Positions 15,395 through 25,561 of a DNA stretch of 42,164 nt are shown here, one piece after another. Source of the stretch: Sphingomonadales bacterium. Its GTDB lineage: Bacteria; Pseudomonadota; Alphaproteobacteria; Sphingomonadales; Sphingomonadaceae. The stretch is from positions 1 to 42,164 of the forward strand of contig JAGXGT010000142.1 in the NCBI GenBank assembly GCA_024636595.1, in the 5' to 3' direction. The translations under genes were made by a program, and so were the position numbers. How positions within the stretch are numbered: the stretch's first letter is position 1; every line of letters begins with the position of its first letter. Under the pieces are notes generated by a model. It worked only from the letters and a program-made list of their open reading frames with translations. It made no database searches and was not told the origin of the DNA.

Positions 15395-16633
15395 ATGCTT
15401 CAAGAAACCCAGTCCTTTGTCCACGATTTCGAAAAATCAGGAATGGATCTGGAAGAAGCAGAGCAGGAACTGGGATATTCTTCCCGCCAGATAAAGCGCT
15501 TTCTTGCTGGCAAAAATGAGCCGCCCAAACTGGTGGCGGACCGGGTACGTCAAATTGCCCGCAGCAAAACACCCGGAAAGAAAGGCAAGCCTGCATTCCG
15601 GTTCATCGACCTTTTCGCAGGTATCGGCGGATTCAGACTTGGCTTTGAAGCAATTGGCGGAAAATGTGTGTTCACCAGCGAGTGGGACCGTTTTTCGCAA
15701 AAAACATATTTGCGAAACTTCCCTGATGGGGATGATCATATTTTTGCTGGCGACATCAAGCCTTATGGCGATGATCCGGCACTGGTCCCGGAGCATGAGG
15801 TTCTGCTTGCAGGCTTTCCATGCCAGCCATTTTCACTTGCCGGAGTTTCCAAAAAGAACTCGCTTGGACGCAAGCACGGATTTGATGACGAGAAACAGGG
15901 GAACCTGTTTTTCTACCTCGCGAACATCATCAAACACCACAAACCGGCGGTTTTTTTGCTGGAAAATGTCAAGAATCTCAGGAGCCATGACAAGGGCCGG
16001 ACATTTGAAGTCATACGCAGAACACTGGAGGAGGAACTGGGATATACTATCAGCTTCGAAACCATCAGTTCAGCGCCATTTGTCCCGCAGAAACGCGAAC
16101 GCATTTTCATTGCCGGTTTCAGGAAGGATACAGGTTTCAGTTTTGACGGGTTTATGAAAACCCTTCCCGAGCGCAGCGAATGGCCAACACTGGATGCTAT
16201 CATGCAGTCACACAACGAGATCGATAGCAAATATACGCTGACGCCTAACCTCTGGAAATATCTGCAGGCCTACAGGAAGAAGCATGAGGCCGCCGGAAAC
16301 GGGTTCGGGTTTACGGTCCACGGTCCGGATGATGTCGCGCGCACCCTGTCTGCCAGATATCACAAGGATGGTTCCGAGATTCTTATTGAACAGAAGGGTA
16401 CTCGCCCGAGACGCCTGACCCCGACCGAATGTGCTCGGCTTATGGGATTTGAAAACGAAACCCGAAAATGGGAGATCCCGGTATCGGATACGCAGGCCTA
16501 TCGCCAGTTCGGGAACGCAGTCGTAGTGCCGGTCGTGGAGGCGATCGCCAGATATATGGAGCCATCAATCCTCAAAGCGGTGGCGCAAGATCAGAAATCC
16601 CGCAAGGCCAGAAGTCAGGCGGTCCTTGCCTGA
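15395..16633 (+). CDS. DNA (cytosine-5) methyltransferase with N-terminal HTH-like segment
   Basis: FRFIDLFAGIGGFRLGFEAIGG, LLAGFPCQPFSLAG, FLLENVKNL, QKRERIFIAGF, RQFGNAVVVPVVEAIA; N-terminal MDLEEAEQELGYSSRQIKRFLAGKNEPP HTH-like. Confidence 0.95.
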   Translation: MLQETQSFVHDFEKSGMDLEEAEQELGYSSRQIKRFLAGKNEPPKLVADRVRQIARSKTPGKKGKPAFRFIDLFAGIGGFRLGFEAIGGKCVFTSEWDRFSQKTYLRNFPDGDDHIFAGDIKPYGDDPALVPEHEVLLAGFPCQPFSLAGVSKKNSLGRKHGFDDEKQGNLFFYLANIIKHHKPAVFLLENVKNLRSHDKGRTFEVIRRTLEEELGYTISFETISSAPFVPQKRERIFIAGFRKDTGFSFDGFMKTLPERSEWPTLDAIMQSHNEIDSKYTLTPNLWKYLQAYRKKHEAAGNGFGFTVHGPDDVARTLSARYHKDGSEILIEQKGTRPRRLTPTECARLMGFENETRKWEIPVSDTQAYRQFGNAVVVPVVEAIARYMEPSILKAVAQDQKSRKARSQAVLA

Positions 16634-17105
16634 TATTGTAAGCCCCGCAGTTCGAAGCCGCATGATGGCCGGAATCGGCGCAAAGAACACGAAACCGGAA
16701 CTTCTGATACGCAGCGGTCTTTTCAAACTCGGCTACCGATATCGCCTTCACGGCAAAAGCCTGCCCGGAAAACCGGATCTGGTTTTTGCATTCCGCAAGG
16801 CAGTGATATTCGTCAACGGATGCTTCTGGCACGGCCATGATTGCCATCTGTTCAAATGGCCCAAAAGCCGCGAACAATTCTGGCATGACAAGATCGCAAA
16901 CAATATCAGGCGTGATGGAAAAGTCCGCACAGAGCTTGCTGAGGCGGGTTGGCGCATTTGTGATGTCTGGGAATGTCAGATAAAAGGGAAAGAAAGATTG
17001 CCCCTGGAAACTGTGCTCTCCCGTTGCTCTGAATTTCTCGACGGCAACGCGTTAAGATTGTCAGTGGGCGGTGACGAGACTGTGTGCATTTCCGAAGAAG
17101 AATAA
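16626..17105 (+). CDS. vsr: Very short patch repair endonuclease (Vsr)
   Basis: TTG start; SPAVRSRMMAGIGAKNTKPELLIRSGLFKLGYRYRLHGKSLPGKPDLVFAFRKAVIFVNGCFWHGHDCHLFKWPKSREQFWHDKI. Confidence 0.95.
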   Translation: MPDIVSPAVRSRMMAGIGAKNTKPELLIRSGLFKLGYRYRLHGKSLPGKPDLVFAFRKAVIFVNGCFWHGHDCHLFKWPKSREQFWHDKIANNIRRDGKVRTELAEAGWRICDVWECQIKGKERLPLETVLSRCSEFLDGNALRLSVGGDETVCISEEE

Positions 17106-18418
17106 AGAACGCGCATGGCCTCGGGCAAGTCACGTGCATTGATTCGCCACTGGGGCCTTACCTTTGCTTTTCCGTCTGAATATATCGTGTGAGCCGGGTC
17201 ATGAAACACCAGTCCGCTGTCGATTGCACGCAAAAGTTTCCAGACGTCCGTACCTGATCCTGTTACCCAGTCAGAGGCATAGCGATAGTCCTTCACGCCG
17301 CCACCGCCATCCCGGTTTTCAAATTTGAGATAGAGGGCGTTGGCATGCTTCGCGTTCCAGCAGTTAGCCATTTTTTCGACAGACCAGCCGGCCACTACCT
17401 CGCCTTTTCCCGGATCGAAAAGTTCAACGCCGATATCAGCGATGTCACCGAAACTGTCATTGACCCGGTCATAGCCAGCCACACGTAAAACAAAGCCCGT
17501 CTTTGCGTTTGATTTTCCGGAGCGATAGAGGCCGGTGAACCTCAGGGAACCATCGTCTTTTTGTCCGGGCAGGCCATATTGCTCCATAAATTCCCGGAAG
17601 GTATGAAGACCCTGATAGCCATAATCCGGGACCGGCGTCATCAAGCTGATCCTGCTCCCCGAGTAGCCCTTAATCTCGTAGCCATGCTTATCAGGCTTTT
17701 TATCACCGTTTGCCGCGACGCCGAGCAGGGCTTCCAGCGTGTATCCCCCGCCCTGTGATCCCTTGAACGGTTCAATTGTATCGCCTTTCTTGATCCGTGA
17801 ACTGTACCAGCCTCCTGAGACAATAGCCTCGATCTCCTGCCTGATGAGTTCAGCAGGGTCCTTACCCGCTTGTCCGTCAATCGAGAGAATATGTAGGACG
17901 CCTCGTCCCCCGGCGAGCGGCAGATCCGGAAAGTTCGCAACGAGCGGGTCATTCTGCTCCGTGAGAACCAGGCCCACAACCTTGCCATCCCTGGCGGTTC
18001 CCATGACCAGAATACGCCTGCCATATTCTGCCTGATGATCCCGGCGAAGTGCATCGGGAGGTTCATCGCAGCCGTTCAGAAAACCTGACATTCGCACTTC
18101 AGGGTACTGGAAATAGTCGATGATCGTCGTACCGGGAGCATCATGGCGATTGCCATTCGAGCTTAGCCAGGCAAAATCGAGCCGAGCCTCCAGTTTGGGC
18201 TTTCCGGTTTTTGATCTTCGCTTTGTCGTGCTTTCAGAAGGCGAACGGGCATGTATGGTAGCGGGAAAGATATTGGTGACACCATCCAGCCCGCCGCCCA
18301 GATATATCTGGTTTTTCTCGTTGTCCTGCCTTTCGGACAGATGCTTTACCCAGGCCGTGCGAACGCCCTGCCCTTCCAGGAGCACCTTGAGCTGTTCGAT
18401 TGTTATAATTCCTGACAT
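16976..18418 (-). CDS. MvaI/BcnI-like type II restriction endonuclease with long N-terminal extension
   Basis: 480 aa; YTLEALLGVAANGDKKPDKHGYEIKGYSGSRISLMTP core; convergent with vsr next to a C5 MTase. Confidence 0.75.
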   Translation of the reverse strand: MSGIITIEQLKVLLEGQGVRTAWVKHLSERQDNEKNQIYLGGGLDGVTNIFPATIHARSPSESTTKRRSKTGKPKLEARLDFAWLSSNGNRHDAPGTTIIDYFQYPEVRMSGFLNGCDEPPDALRRDHQAEYGRRILVMGTARDGKVVGLVLTEQNDPLVANFPDLPLAGGRGVLHILSIDGQAGKDPAELIRQEIEAIVSGGWYSSRIKKGDTIEPFKGSQGGGYTLEALLGVAANGDKKPDKHGYEIKGYSGSRISLMTPVPDYGYQGLHTFREFMEQYGLPGQKDDGSLRFTGLYRSGKSNAKTGFVLRVAGYDRVNDSFGDIADIGVELFDPGKGEVVAGWSVEKMANCWNAKHANALYLKFENRDGGGGVKDYRYASDWVTGSGTDVWKLLRAIDSGLVFHDPAHTIYSDGKAKVRPQWRINARDLPEAMRVLYSSSEMHTVSSPPTDNLNALPSRNSEQRESTVSRGNLSFPFI

Positions 18419-18862
18419 CGGGTTGGAGGCTATCGGGAAACCGGTCCGCTGGAAAGCGGGAGTTTGAAAACAGGGTCAAGGTCAGCAGAACTTCACATTC
18501 GTATTGCGGGGATCAAAAACTCCAAATCAGCGAACCGGGCAGTCCTGAAGGCCTTCCAAGTGTCTGGTCGCTTTGCCACTTCTGAAAACTGACGTCCAGG
18601 TGCGATCCTGTCAAAAGTAGTGTTAACAACGCCAGCACATTCCCAAAGCATTTTGCGGAAGTTCTCGGAGATATCCTGATTCTGCCAAATGAGATCGAAA
18701 TTGATCCTGCTCTCCATGCGCTCCGACAATATTGAAACGGTGTAGGTGGCAATATTTATCCAGTCTTGTCGAAACTGTCGCCGCTGTAGCGCGAGCGCTC
18801 CGGTAAAGTACCTGTCCTATAGCGTATCCTTCCGTTGTTTTTGGGATAATACACCATCGGCT

Positions 18863-18909
18863 GAAAAAGAAGGCGGTGCTCGCTCGCTAATCGTGCAAGC
18901 CCCGCCTTC
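18863..18909 (-). terminator. Rho-independent terminator downstream of the TonB-dependent receptor gene
   Basis: GAAGGCGG (18869-) / CCGCCTTC (-18909) inverted repeat, stem extendable with one mismatch, followed on the minus strand by a TTTTT tract. Confidence 0.65.
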
Positions 18910-18922
18910 AGGAGAGACGCCT

Positions 18923-21277
18923 TTAGTAGCGGTAGCTGACGGAAATGCCGTAGGTCGCCGGCTGGCCCGCCAGACGCGAGACATAGTCGGTTAGGTGGGT
19001 CACATTGGTCCAATAATGTTCATTGGTAACGTTGCGACCCCAGAGTTGGGCGGTCCAATGCCCGTCGGCCGTCTCGATGCCTGCTCTCAGGTCAATGAGT
19101 GTGTAAGACGGCAGCACGAAGAGCGGGTCATCGCCGAACGCGGCCGGGCTGCTGCTGCGATAGGTGAGCGATCCGCCGACGAAGCCGCGAAGCCCGTCTG
19201 CGCCGATCGGGAATTCATACTCGGCATCGCTGACGACCTGCCATTTGGGTGTGTTCGGAAAGGATTCGCCGACATAGCTGGTCGCCACACCGAACGGATC
19301 GCGTGGAATGGCAGGGGCAACCGGATCAGTCAGCACTTCTGACGCGACATAGGTGATGCCGGTGCTGATGCGCAGCCCTTCGAAGGGCCGGGCGACCAGA
19401 TTAACCTCAAAACCATAGACTTCGGATTTAGGAATATTGACGAGCTGGGGCAGCGGGCCGAAAACCGGCGTCAGCACGATGCCTTTGAGCTGCTTGTCCT
19501 GATAATCATTGTAAAAGGCCGCCAGTTCAATGCTGAACATATTATCGATGGTCGATAGACGCGCGCCGGCTTCGTAGGCGAGAACCGATTCCTGGGTCAC
19601 CGGCGTGAACTGGCTCGCCAGGATCGCCGGGACCAGCGCGTAACTGCCGGATTTATAGCCGCGGGTGACATTGGCATAGATCATCGCATTGGCATTGAAG
19701 CGATAGTCGGCCCCCAGTCGCCAGGAGACATTGTCTTCATCGAGGCTGGAATAGGCGAGGCCAGGTTCAAAGGTCGTGTCATCAAGCGTCACGCAGCCAC
19801 CGGCCGGAATTGTCGTTGAGGTACCGGACAATATCGTTGCCAGGAAGCTGAAGGCGTCAGCCGCACTGACGCCCACCAGGCCTGTGCCAGCATCGGCGAT
19901 ACATCCGTTAAAGTCGCGATTCTGGGATGAGTAGCGAACCGATCCTTGCAAGGTCAGCTCATCGGTTAAATGGACATCAATCCCGCCAAAGACTGATGCC
20001 GTTTCGATGGACTGATTGGCTATCTGCGCGAGTGGCGAGAACAGAAATGGGCCGATCTGACTGTTCGTGCCTTGCGAGCTCGTCCGTGTAGACTCATTGG
20101 CAGTTTCATCCTGATAATTGCCGCCGATCATCCATTCGACGGGACCGGACTCACCGGCAATACGCAGCTCCTGCGAGAAGGATGTCAGCTTGGTGTCATG
20201 CTCGGAAACGCGGAATGCGTTAAACGCTGTGCCATCGACATCAATCGGGGAATCTCCGCGGAAATCGGAATAGGCGGTAATTGAGGTCAGCGTGACATTG
20301 TCTGCCAGTTCCCAATCGGCGCGCAGCGAAATCTGACGAAAATCGTCGCTTCTGGCAAAAGAATTGTTGGGATCCCAATCCGCTTCCCGCGGATTGTCGC
20401 CCGCTGCCGGGGCGGCGGTCATTGCATCGGCGATATATTGGGTGACTGGGGTAACGGCCACTGCCGGTGAGAATTGCACGAACTGGGCCGCTTGGTTTTC
20501 CGATCCGTCATGCCAGGCACTGAGGCTGAGCTGGAAAGTCAGCCGGTCGCTCGCCTGCCAATCGAGGAGCAGGCGTCCATTGATGAATTCCTTGGCGCCC
20601 AGCTGGTCGTTGGGCCGCGTTGCGCTATATTGCCAGCCGTCGGCGCGTTCCATCTGGACCGCCAGGCGCGCGGTCAGCGTGCTGGTTAACGGGCCGCTGA
20701 CGAAGCCAGACAGGTCGACCTCGTTGAACCGGCCAAAGCTAAAGTCGACTCCCGCGTCGAAATGGTCGGTCGGCCGTGCTGCAACAAAGTTGATCGCTCC
20801 GCCGGTTGAGTTCATTCCGAACAGCGTGCCCTGCGGGCCCTTCAGCACTTCAACCCGTTCGAGATCCATGATCGCGCCGCGCGCCATAACAGAATAGGGC
20901 AGAGCGACCTGATCGACATAGGCCGTCACGGTTGAGCCGGCGGTCACCGAATTGTCGTTATAACCGATGCCGCGGATCGAGAGGATGGGCGTGCCAAAAG
21001 CGCTTTGCTGGGCGCTGAAACCGGGCACGGCCTGACCGAGCTGCGAGGGTTCAGTGATTCCGGATCGCATAAGATCGTCGCCGGTGATGGCGGTGATCGA
21101 CATGGGCACGTCGGTCAGCCTTTCCGAACGCTTTTGCGCCGTTACAATAATGACGTCGTTGGGAACGGCGCCATCGTCGGCAGCAGGCTCTGATCCGGCT
21201 TGCGCATAAGCAGCCGTAAATGGCAAGAGACCAAGTGCTGTGCCGATCAGGCATGTCTTCAATATGTTCCTACGCAT
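18923..21277 (-). CDS. TonB-dependent outer-membrane receptor
   Basis: Signal peptide MRRNILKTCLIGTALGLLPFTAAYAQA; plug NDVIIVTAQKRSERLTDVPMSITAITGDDLMRSGI...; C-terminal aromatic beta-strand GISVSYRY. Confidence 0.95.
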   Translation of the reverse strand: MRRNILKTCLIGTALGLLPFTAAYAQAGSEPAADDGAVPNDVIIVTAQKRSERLTDVPMSITAITGDDLMRSGITEPSQLGQAVPGFSAQQSAFGTPILSIRGIGYNDNSVTAGSTVTAYVDQVALPYSVMARGAIMDLERVEVLKGPQGTLFGMNSTGGAINFVAARPTDHFDAGVDFSFGRFNEVDLSGFVSGPLTSTLTARLAVQMERADGWQYSATRPNDQLGAKEFINGRLLLDWQASDRLTFQLSLSAWHDGSENQAAQFVQFSPAVAVTPVTQYIADAMTAAPAAGDNPREADWDPNNSFARSDDFRQISLRADWELADNVTLTSITAYSDFRGDSPIDVDGTAFNAFRVSEHDTKLTSFSQELRIAGESGPVEWMIGGNYQDETANESTRTSSQGTNSQIGPFLFSPLAQIANQSIETASVFGGIDVHLTDELTLQGSVRYSSQNRDFNGCIADAGTGLVGVSAADAFSFLATILSGTSTTIPAGGCVTLDDTTFEPGLAYSSLDEDNVSWRLGADYRFNANAMIYANVTRGYKSGSYALVPAILASQFTPVTQESVLAYEAGARLSTIDNMFSIELAAFYNDYQDKQLKGIVLTPVFGPLPQLVNIPKSEVYGFEVNLVARPFEGLRISTGITYVASEVLTDPVAPAIPRDPFGVATSYVGESFPNTPKWQVVSDAEYEFPIGADGLRGFVGGSLTYRSSSPAAFGDDPLFVLPSYTLIDLRAGIETADGHWTAQLWGRNVTNEHYWTNVTHLTDYVSRLAGQPATYGISVSYRY

Positions 21278-21656
21278 GTCTCAACTCTCCTACAGAAATT
21301 ATGGCGATTGTCTCGCGATTGATTTGATGAGGGCGGCTCCCGCCGCCGACTGATGACGGTCGGAACGCACCCGGGAAAATGCTGCCCGCGTCGGGCTGAG
21401 TGGCATGTACTGGAAAGGTGTCGCCCGTATGCGGCACTGCGTGCACTTTGATCATATCGACTATCTTCCCCTTCCCTGGCGAGCGGTCGATCTTTGGTGA
21501 TCAGAACCTGAAGCGCCATCATTCCGGGGGCATTGGAGCCCCTCTTTGTCAAGCTTGGATTAAGTGAGGCTGTACTCACATCCTACTCGTCTTGGTTCCA
21601 ATACCGTTATAACTATACTCGGATGGTGACGTTTGGGCCAATTCGGGCACCGGGTT

Positions 21657-22433
21657 TCATGAAGTGAAGGCGTCCAACAACACATCCGAGCGAGCGGCCA
21701 CGGTCTCCCGCCATTCGGGATGGGTCGGCGCGTGGAGCCGCTTTGCGAGCATTGCATCAAGGATGATCCGCGCAGCAACTTCGGGTAAGATGATGCGGGA
21801 CAATTCGGACGGGAAGGCCGGTTGGGGGGCATCGGTGTCTGTCGGCTGAATGGCCGTCGCTATCCATCCCGGACAGGCAACTGTTACGCCGACTCCAGAC
21901 GACGCAAGTTCTGCAGCCAGCACTTCGGACAGACCCACCAGGGCAAATTTTGTCGCCACGTAAATCCCGAATCCTTCCAGCGGAACCAAGCCAGCCATAG
22001 AGGCGATATTGACAATATGACTGCCAGCGCGCGCCTTGATCATTGCAGGTGCAAATGCCGATATTCCATTCACAATGCCGAGTAGGTTAACACCTATACT
22101 TCGATTCCAGTCGTCTTCATTGGTCTCGATTAACGGCTTGTAAATTGCAATTCCGGCATTGTTGAATAGATAGTCACATCCACCAAAATGGTCGCGGCAG
22201 ATCTGTGCCAGCGCATAAACCGAATCCCGTCTGGCGACGTCGGTGTGCACCGCCAGCGCCGACCCGCCGCCAGCGCTGATACTCTCGGCAACATTGCGGG
22301 CGCGACCTAGGTCGATATCGGCGATCACAGCATGAAGGCCTGATGACGCGCAAAGTCTAGCCAGAGCCTCACCCAGCCCTGAGCCGCCTCCCGTGATAAC
22401 GGCGGTCTTGCCAGCCAAACTGTTCAAATCCAT
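21657..22433 (-). CDS. Short-chain dehydrogenase/reductase
   Basis: GKTAVITGGGSGLGEAL, NNAG, S...YVATKFAL. Confidence 0.92.
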   Translation of the reverse strand: MDLNSLAGKTAVITGGGSGLGEALARLCASSGLHAVIADIDLGRARNVAESISAGGGSALAVHTDVARRDSVYALAQICRDHFGGCDYLFNNAGIAIYKPLIETNEDDWNRSIGVNLLGIVNGISAFAPAMIKARAGSHIVNIASMAGLVPLEGFGIYVATKFALVGLSEVLAAELASSGVGVTVACPGWIATAIQPTDTDAPQPAFPSELSRIILPEVAARIILDAMLAKRLHAPTHPEWRETVAARSDVLLDAFTS

Positions 22434-22434
22434 T

Positions 22435-23232
22435 CTACCGGCCGACGAAAACAGGCTTGGTGCGGTTTTTGAATGCATCGACGGCGATCTTGTGATCTTC
22501 CATCAACATGGTCAGATTCTCATAGCCTGCAGCCCTGTCGATCACAGCATTAGCCGTCACTTTCAGACCGGCATTGATCGATGCCTTGGTCCATTTGATT
22601 GCCTGGGTCGCGCCCTTGGCCATCCGGTCTGCCATCGCTGCCACAACCTCGTCGATCTCGTCGCGGGGAACAGCTGCTGTGATCAGACCGATCTCGGCGG
22701 CTTCGGCACCAAAAATCGGGTCGCCAGTGAGCAGATATTTACGGGCCCGGGCATAGCCGATCAGCTGGGGCCAGATAACGGCGCCGCCGTCTCCCGCGAC
22801 AAGGGCTACCGAAACATGCGGGTCGGCGAAGCGCGAATCAGGCGTCGCATAGACAAAGTCACAAAATAGCGCGAGCGAACAGCCAAGACCCACCGCTGGG
22901 CCGACCACGCGAGCAATAATTGGCTTTTCGAGATCGAGTAACGAATTCTGGATGCGGCGATCATTTTCAATACTGGCCGAAGTCGCCAGAGCGTCGCCCT
23001 GGAGCGCCGTCAACCAGTCAATATCGCCACCTGCGCTGAACGAGTCGCCGGCACCGGTAAGGACGACGACCGAGACTTCAGGGTCGCGGTCGATATCATA
23101 GAAGATGCGAGAAAATTCATCGTGGAGCTGCGGATTGATGGCGTTCTTAACCTCAGGACGGTCGATGGTGAGATTGAGGATCGATCCTTTTTTTTGAATT
23201 TTGAGTGTCTCATAGGCTGCATAGTTCATCAT
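22435..23232 (-). CDS. Enoyl-CoA hydratase/isomerase family protein
   Basis: ILNLTIDRPEVKNAINPQLHDEF...VVVLTGAGDSFSAGGDIDWL...AVGLGCSLALFCDFVYATPDSRF. Confidence 0.92.
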   Translation of the reverse strand: MMNYAAYETLKIQKKGSILNLTIDRPEVKNAINPQLHDEFSRIFYDIDRDPEVSVVVLTGAGDSFSAGGDIDWLTALQGDALATSASIENDRRIQNSLLDLEKPIIARVVGPAVGLGCSLALFCDFVYATPDSRFADPHVSVALVAGDGGAVIWPQLIGYARARKYLLTGDPIFGAEAAEIGLITAAVPRDEIDEVVAAMADRMAKGATQAIKWTKASINAGLKVTANAVIDRAAGYENLTMLMEDHKIAVDAFKNRTKPVFVGR

Positions 23233-24860
23233 GTGTCTCCGATTGTTTTGGGTTGATGGGAAGGGTCGAAAAAGGCCTGCATTTGCGGAATCAGTTCGTA
23301 TTTCTTGATTTTTCCCGACGGTGTCGCGGGCAAGGCATCGACAAACGCAATGTAGCGGGGCACCTTCCAGCGCGAGACGCGATCCCGGCACCATGCGCGA
23401 ATCGTCTCGGCATCGGCATGGTCGGGATGCGACGGCCGCAGAACGGCACATAATTCCTCGCCATGTTTCGGATCCGGCAGACCGATGACGGCCGCTTCTG
23501 CGACATCGGGATGCTCGAGCAGATAGGCTTCGATCTCTGCAGGATAGAGATTCTCTCCGCCGCGGATAATCATGTCTTTTAGCCGCCCAACGATCGTGAC
23601 ATAGCCGTCACTATCCATTGTCGCGATGTCACCCGTCCTCAACCAGCCATCAGCATCGAAGGCTTGGCGCGTGGCTTCCGGATCGCCATAGCACAGCATT
23701 TTTCCGGGGCCGTCGGCGCAGAGCTCGCCTGGGACATCGCAAGGCAGAATCTGACCGTCGCCATCAACGATCTTCAGGCTGACCCCAGGTAAGGCAAGGC
23801 CGCTGGTCGCAATTTTCTTGTCGGTATTATCACCGGGACGTACACTAGCGCTTACCCCGCAGCTTTCGGTCTGGCCATAACCGTTGAGCATTTCGACGCC
23901 GAACATATCTTCGCAGCGCCGCAAGAAAGCAGACGGTACGGCCGCGCCGCCAACAATGATACGTTTGAGGGCGGAAAGGTCGCGCGATAGCAATGAACCT
24001 TCCTCCATGATCGCAGTGAGCATTGATGGTACGCCGATAAACCCGGTGCAGCGTTCCTGCTCCAAAACATCGAGCGCCTCGCCAGCGCGGAAAATATGGA
24101 TGGGTAGTGTAGTCGCGCCGACAATCAGCGAGCCCGGAGTCGAATTGCCGGACCCGCCGACATGGAACATCGGGAAGCCGTGACAGACCCTGTCGCCGGC
24201 TCCAAATCCCCAGCGCTCGTAGGTCCGCGCCGAGATGGTCGCGATTGATCCGTGCGGCAACCATGCCGCCTTGGGCACGCCGGTCGTGCCCGAAGTATAC
24301 TGGATCATGAACAGATCGGCAGGATCGGGTTTCGGCAGCGGGTCAATTTCCAGTGATGCCGCCAGCAACGGGTCCATATCTGTGATGAGGGAATACACAC
24401 CGCGCAAGGCGGGTGCTTCCGCCCGCACCGCATCAAGGGTCGCACGCATCGACGCTCCGCCTACGGTGCCCGCATGGAAGATCGCGACTACATTCGAAGT
24501 GTTGAGCGCGAATTTTAGTTCGGCAGCCTTGTACAGCGGATTGATGGCGACGATCACCATGCCTGCCTTGGCAATAGCATATTCGAGCAGAATCCAGTTG
24601 GGATGATTGGGTGCCCAGATCGCAATACGTTCACCCGGCTTAAATCCCGATGCGATGAGTGCGCAAGCCAGCCGGGAGGAAAGCGCGTCGAGTTCGCTGA
24701 ACGTCCAACGGACGTCTTCGATATCGGGCTGGCAGGAAAAAACCACGGCTTCGGCATCCGGCCATGCTGCCGCAGATCGGGCAACGGCAGCGCCAATCGC
24801 GATAGCATCACGTTCGGGATCATCCACACTGCTTGTCCACAAAGACTGACCCAAGACCAA
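23229..24860 (-). CDS. AMP-dependent acyl-CoA synthetase/ligase
   Basis: MIQYTSGTTGVPKAAWLPHGS, NGYGQTE, DGWLRTGDIATMDSDGYVTIVGRLKDMIIRGGENLYPAEIE, PSGKIKKYEL. Confidence 0.95.
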   Translation of the reverse strand: MVLGQSLWTSSVDDPERDAIAIGAAVARSAAAWPDAEAVVFSCQPDIEDVRWTFSELDALSSRLACALIASGFKPGERIAIWAPNHPNWILLEYAIAKAGMVIVAINPLYKAAELKFALNTSNVVAIFHAGTVGGASMRATLDAVRAEAPALRGVYSLITDMDPLLAASLEIDPLPKPDPADLFMIQYTSGTTGVPKAAWLPHGSIATISARTYERWGFGAGDRVCHGFPMFHVGGSGNSTPGSLIVGATTLPIHIFRAGEALDVLEQERCTGFIGVPSMLTAIMEEGSLLSRDLSALKRIIVGGAAVPSAFLRRCEDMFGVEMLNGYGQTESCGVSASVRPGDNTDKKIATSGLALPGVSLKIVDGDGQILPCDVPGELCADGPGKMLCYGDPEATRQAFDADGWLRTGDIATMDSDGYVTIVGRLKDMIIRGGENLYPAEIEAYLLEHPDVAEAAVIGLPDPKHGEELCAVLRPSHPDHADAETIRAWCRDRVSRWKVPRYIAFVDALPATPSGKIKKYELIPQMQAFFDPSHQPKTIGDT

Positions 24861-25045
24861 TTATTCCTCCCATTCTGCTTCTGTTTGAGACGCAGATCTA
24901 GTCGCAAATCATGTGTATTCGCTGCTCGCATATCGCTCGCAGTCCGGTCGCGTTGGGCTCCAGGCGATTGCGCTAGGGCAGAACCCGGCCCTAAGATGCC
25001 TGACAGGAAATGCGCATCCGCGATGCGCGCAGCGAGGAAATCAGA

Positions 25046-25561
25046 ATGAATGATCTGCCGCAAAAAGTGAAAGATTGGCTCGGCAAACCGGTGATCATTG
25101 TTGATCATGTGGTGACCGTAGAACAGGGTTTGTGGACCAACTTCTGCGTGGCAGTAGGAGATGGAAACCCGCTCTATTGGGATTATCCGCTTTCGCGTGA
25201 CGAGACCGAGTCGGTTATCGCGCCGCCGATGATGCTACCTAGCTGGGCAATCGAGCATGACTGGTCACCGGATCGAGCTGCCCCCAGCCTGCGGACGCTA
25301 GAGCTACATTTCATGGTCAAGGACGCGCTTGGCATCAAGAATGGGCTCGTCACAGAGGTTGAATTAGAACTGCATGAGCCCTTGCGACACGGCGACTCTG
25401 TGCGCGCCGAACAGATCCTGCGCAGGGTCGAGGAGGAACGCGAGACGAAGCTTGGTATCGGCCGCAACTGGGATATTGATGTGGTCTACCGCAAGCCCGA
25501 CGGCAGCTTGGCCGGCATCCAGTCACTTCATTTTCTGGGCTATGGAAAGGTCGCGGCATGA
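25046..25561 (+). CDS. MaoC/FAS1-like hot-dog dehydratase subunit
   Basis: MNDLPQKVKDWLGKP...VVTVEQGLWTNFCVAVGDGNPLYWD...APPMMLPSW. Confidence 0.7.
   Translation: MNDLPQKVKDWLGKPVIIVDHVVTVEQGLWTNFCVAVGDGNPLYWDYPLSRDETESVIAPPMMLPSWAIEHDWSPDRAAPSLRTLELHFMVKDALGIKNGLVTEVELELHEPLRHGDSVRAEQILRRVEEERETKLGIGRNWDIDVVYRKPDGSLAGIQSLHFLGYGKVAA

Noticed and set aside
18493-18752. Small minus-strand ORFs (78-79 aa) between the REase and the TonB terminator
   Set aside because: No recognisable family or RBS; two overlapping frames compete. Possibly a gene remnant, but insufficient support.
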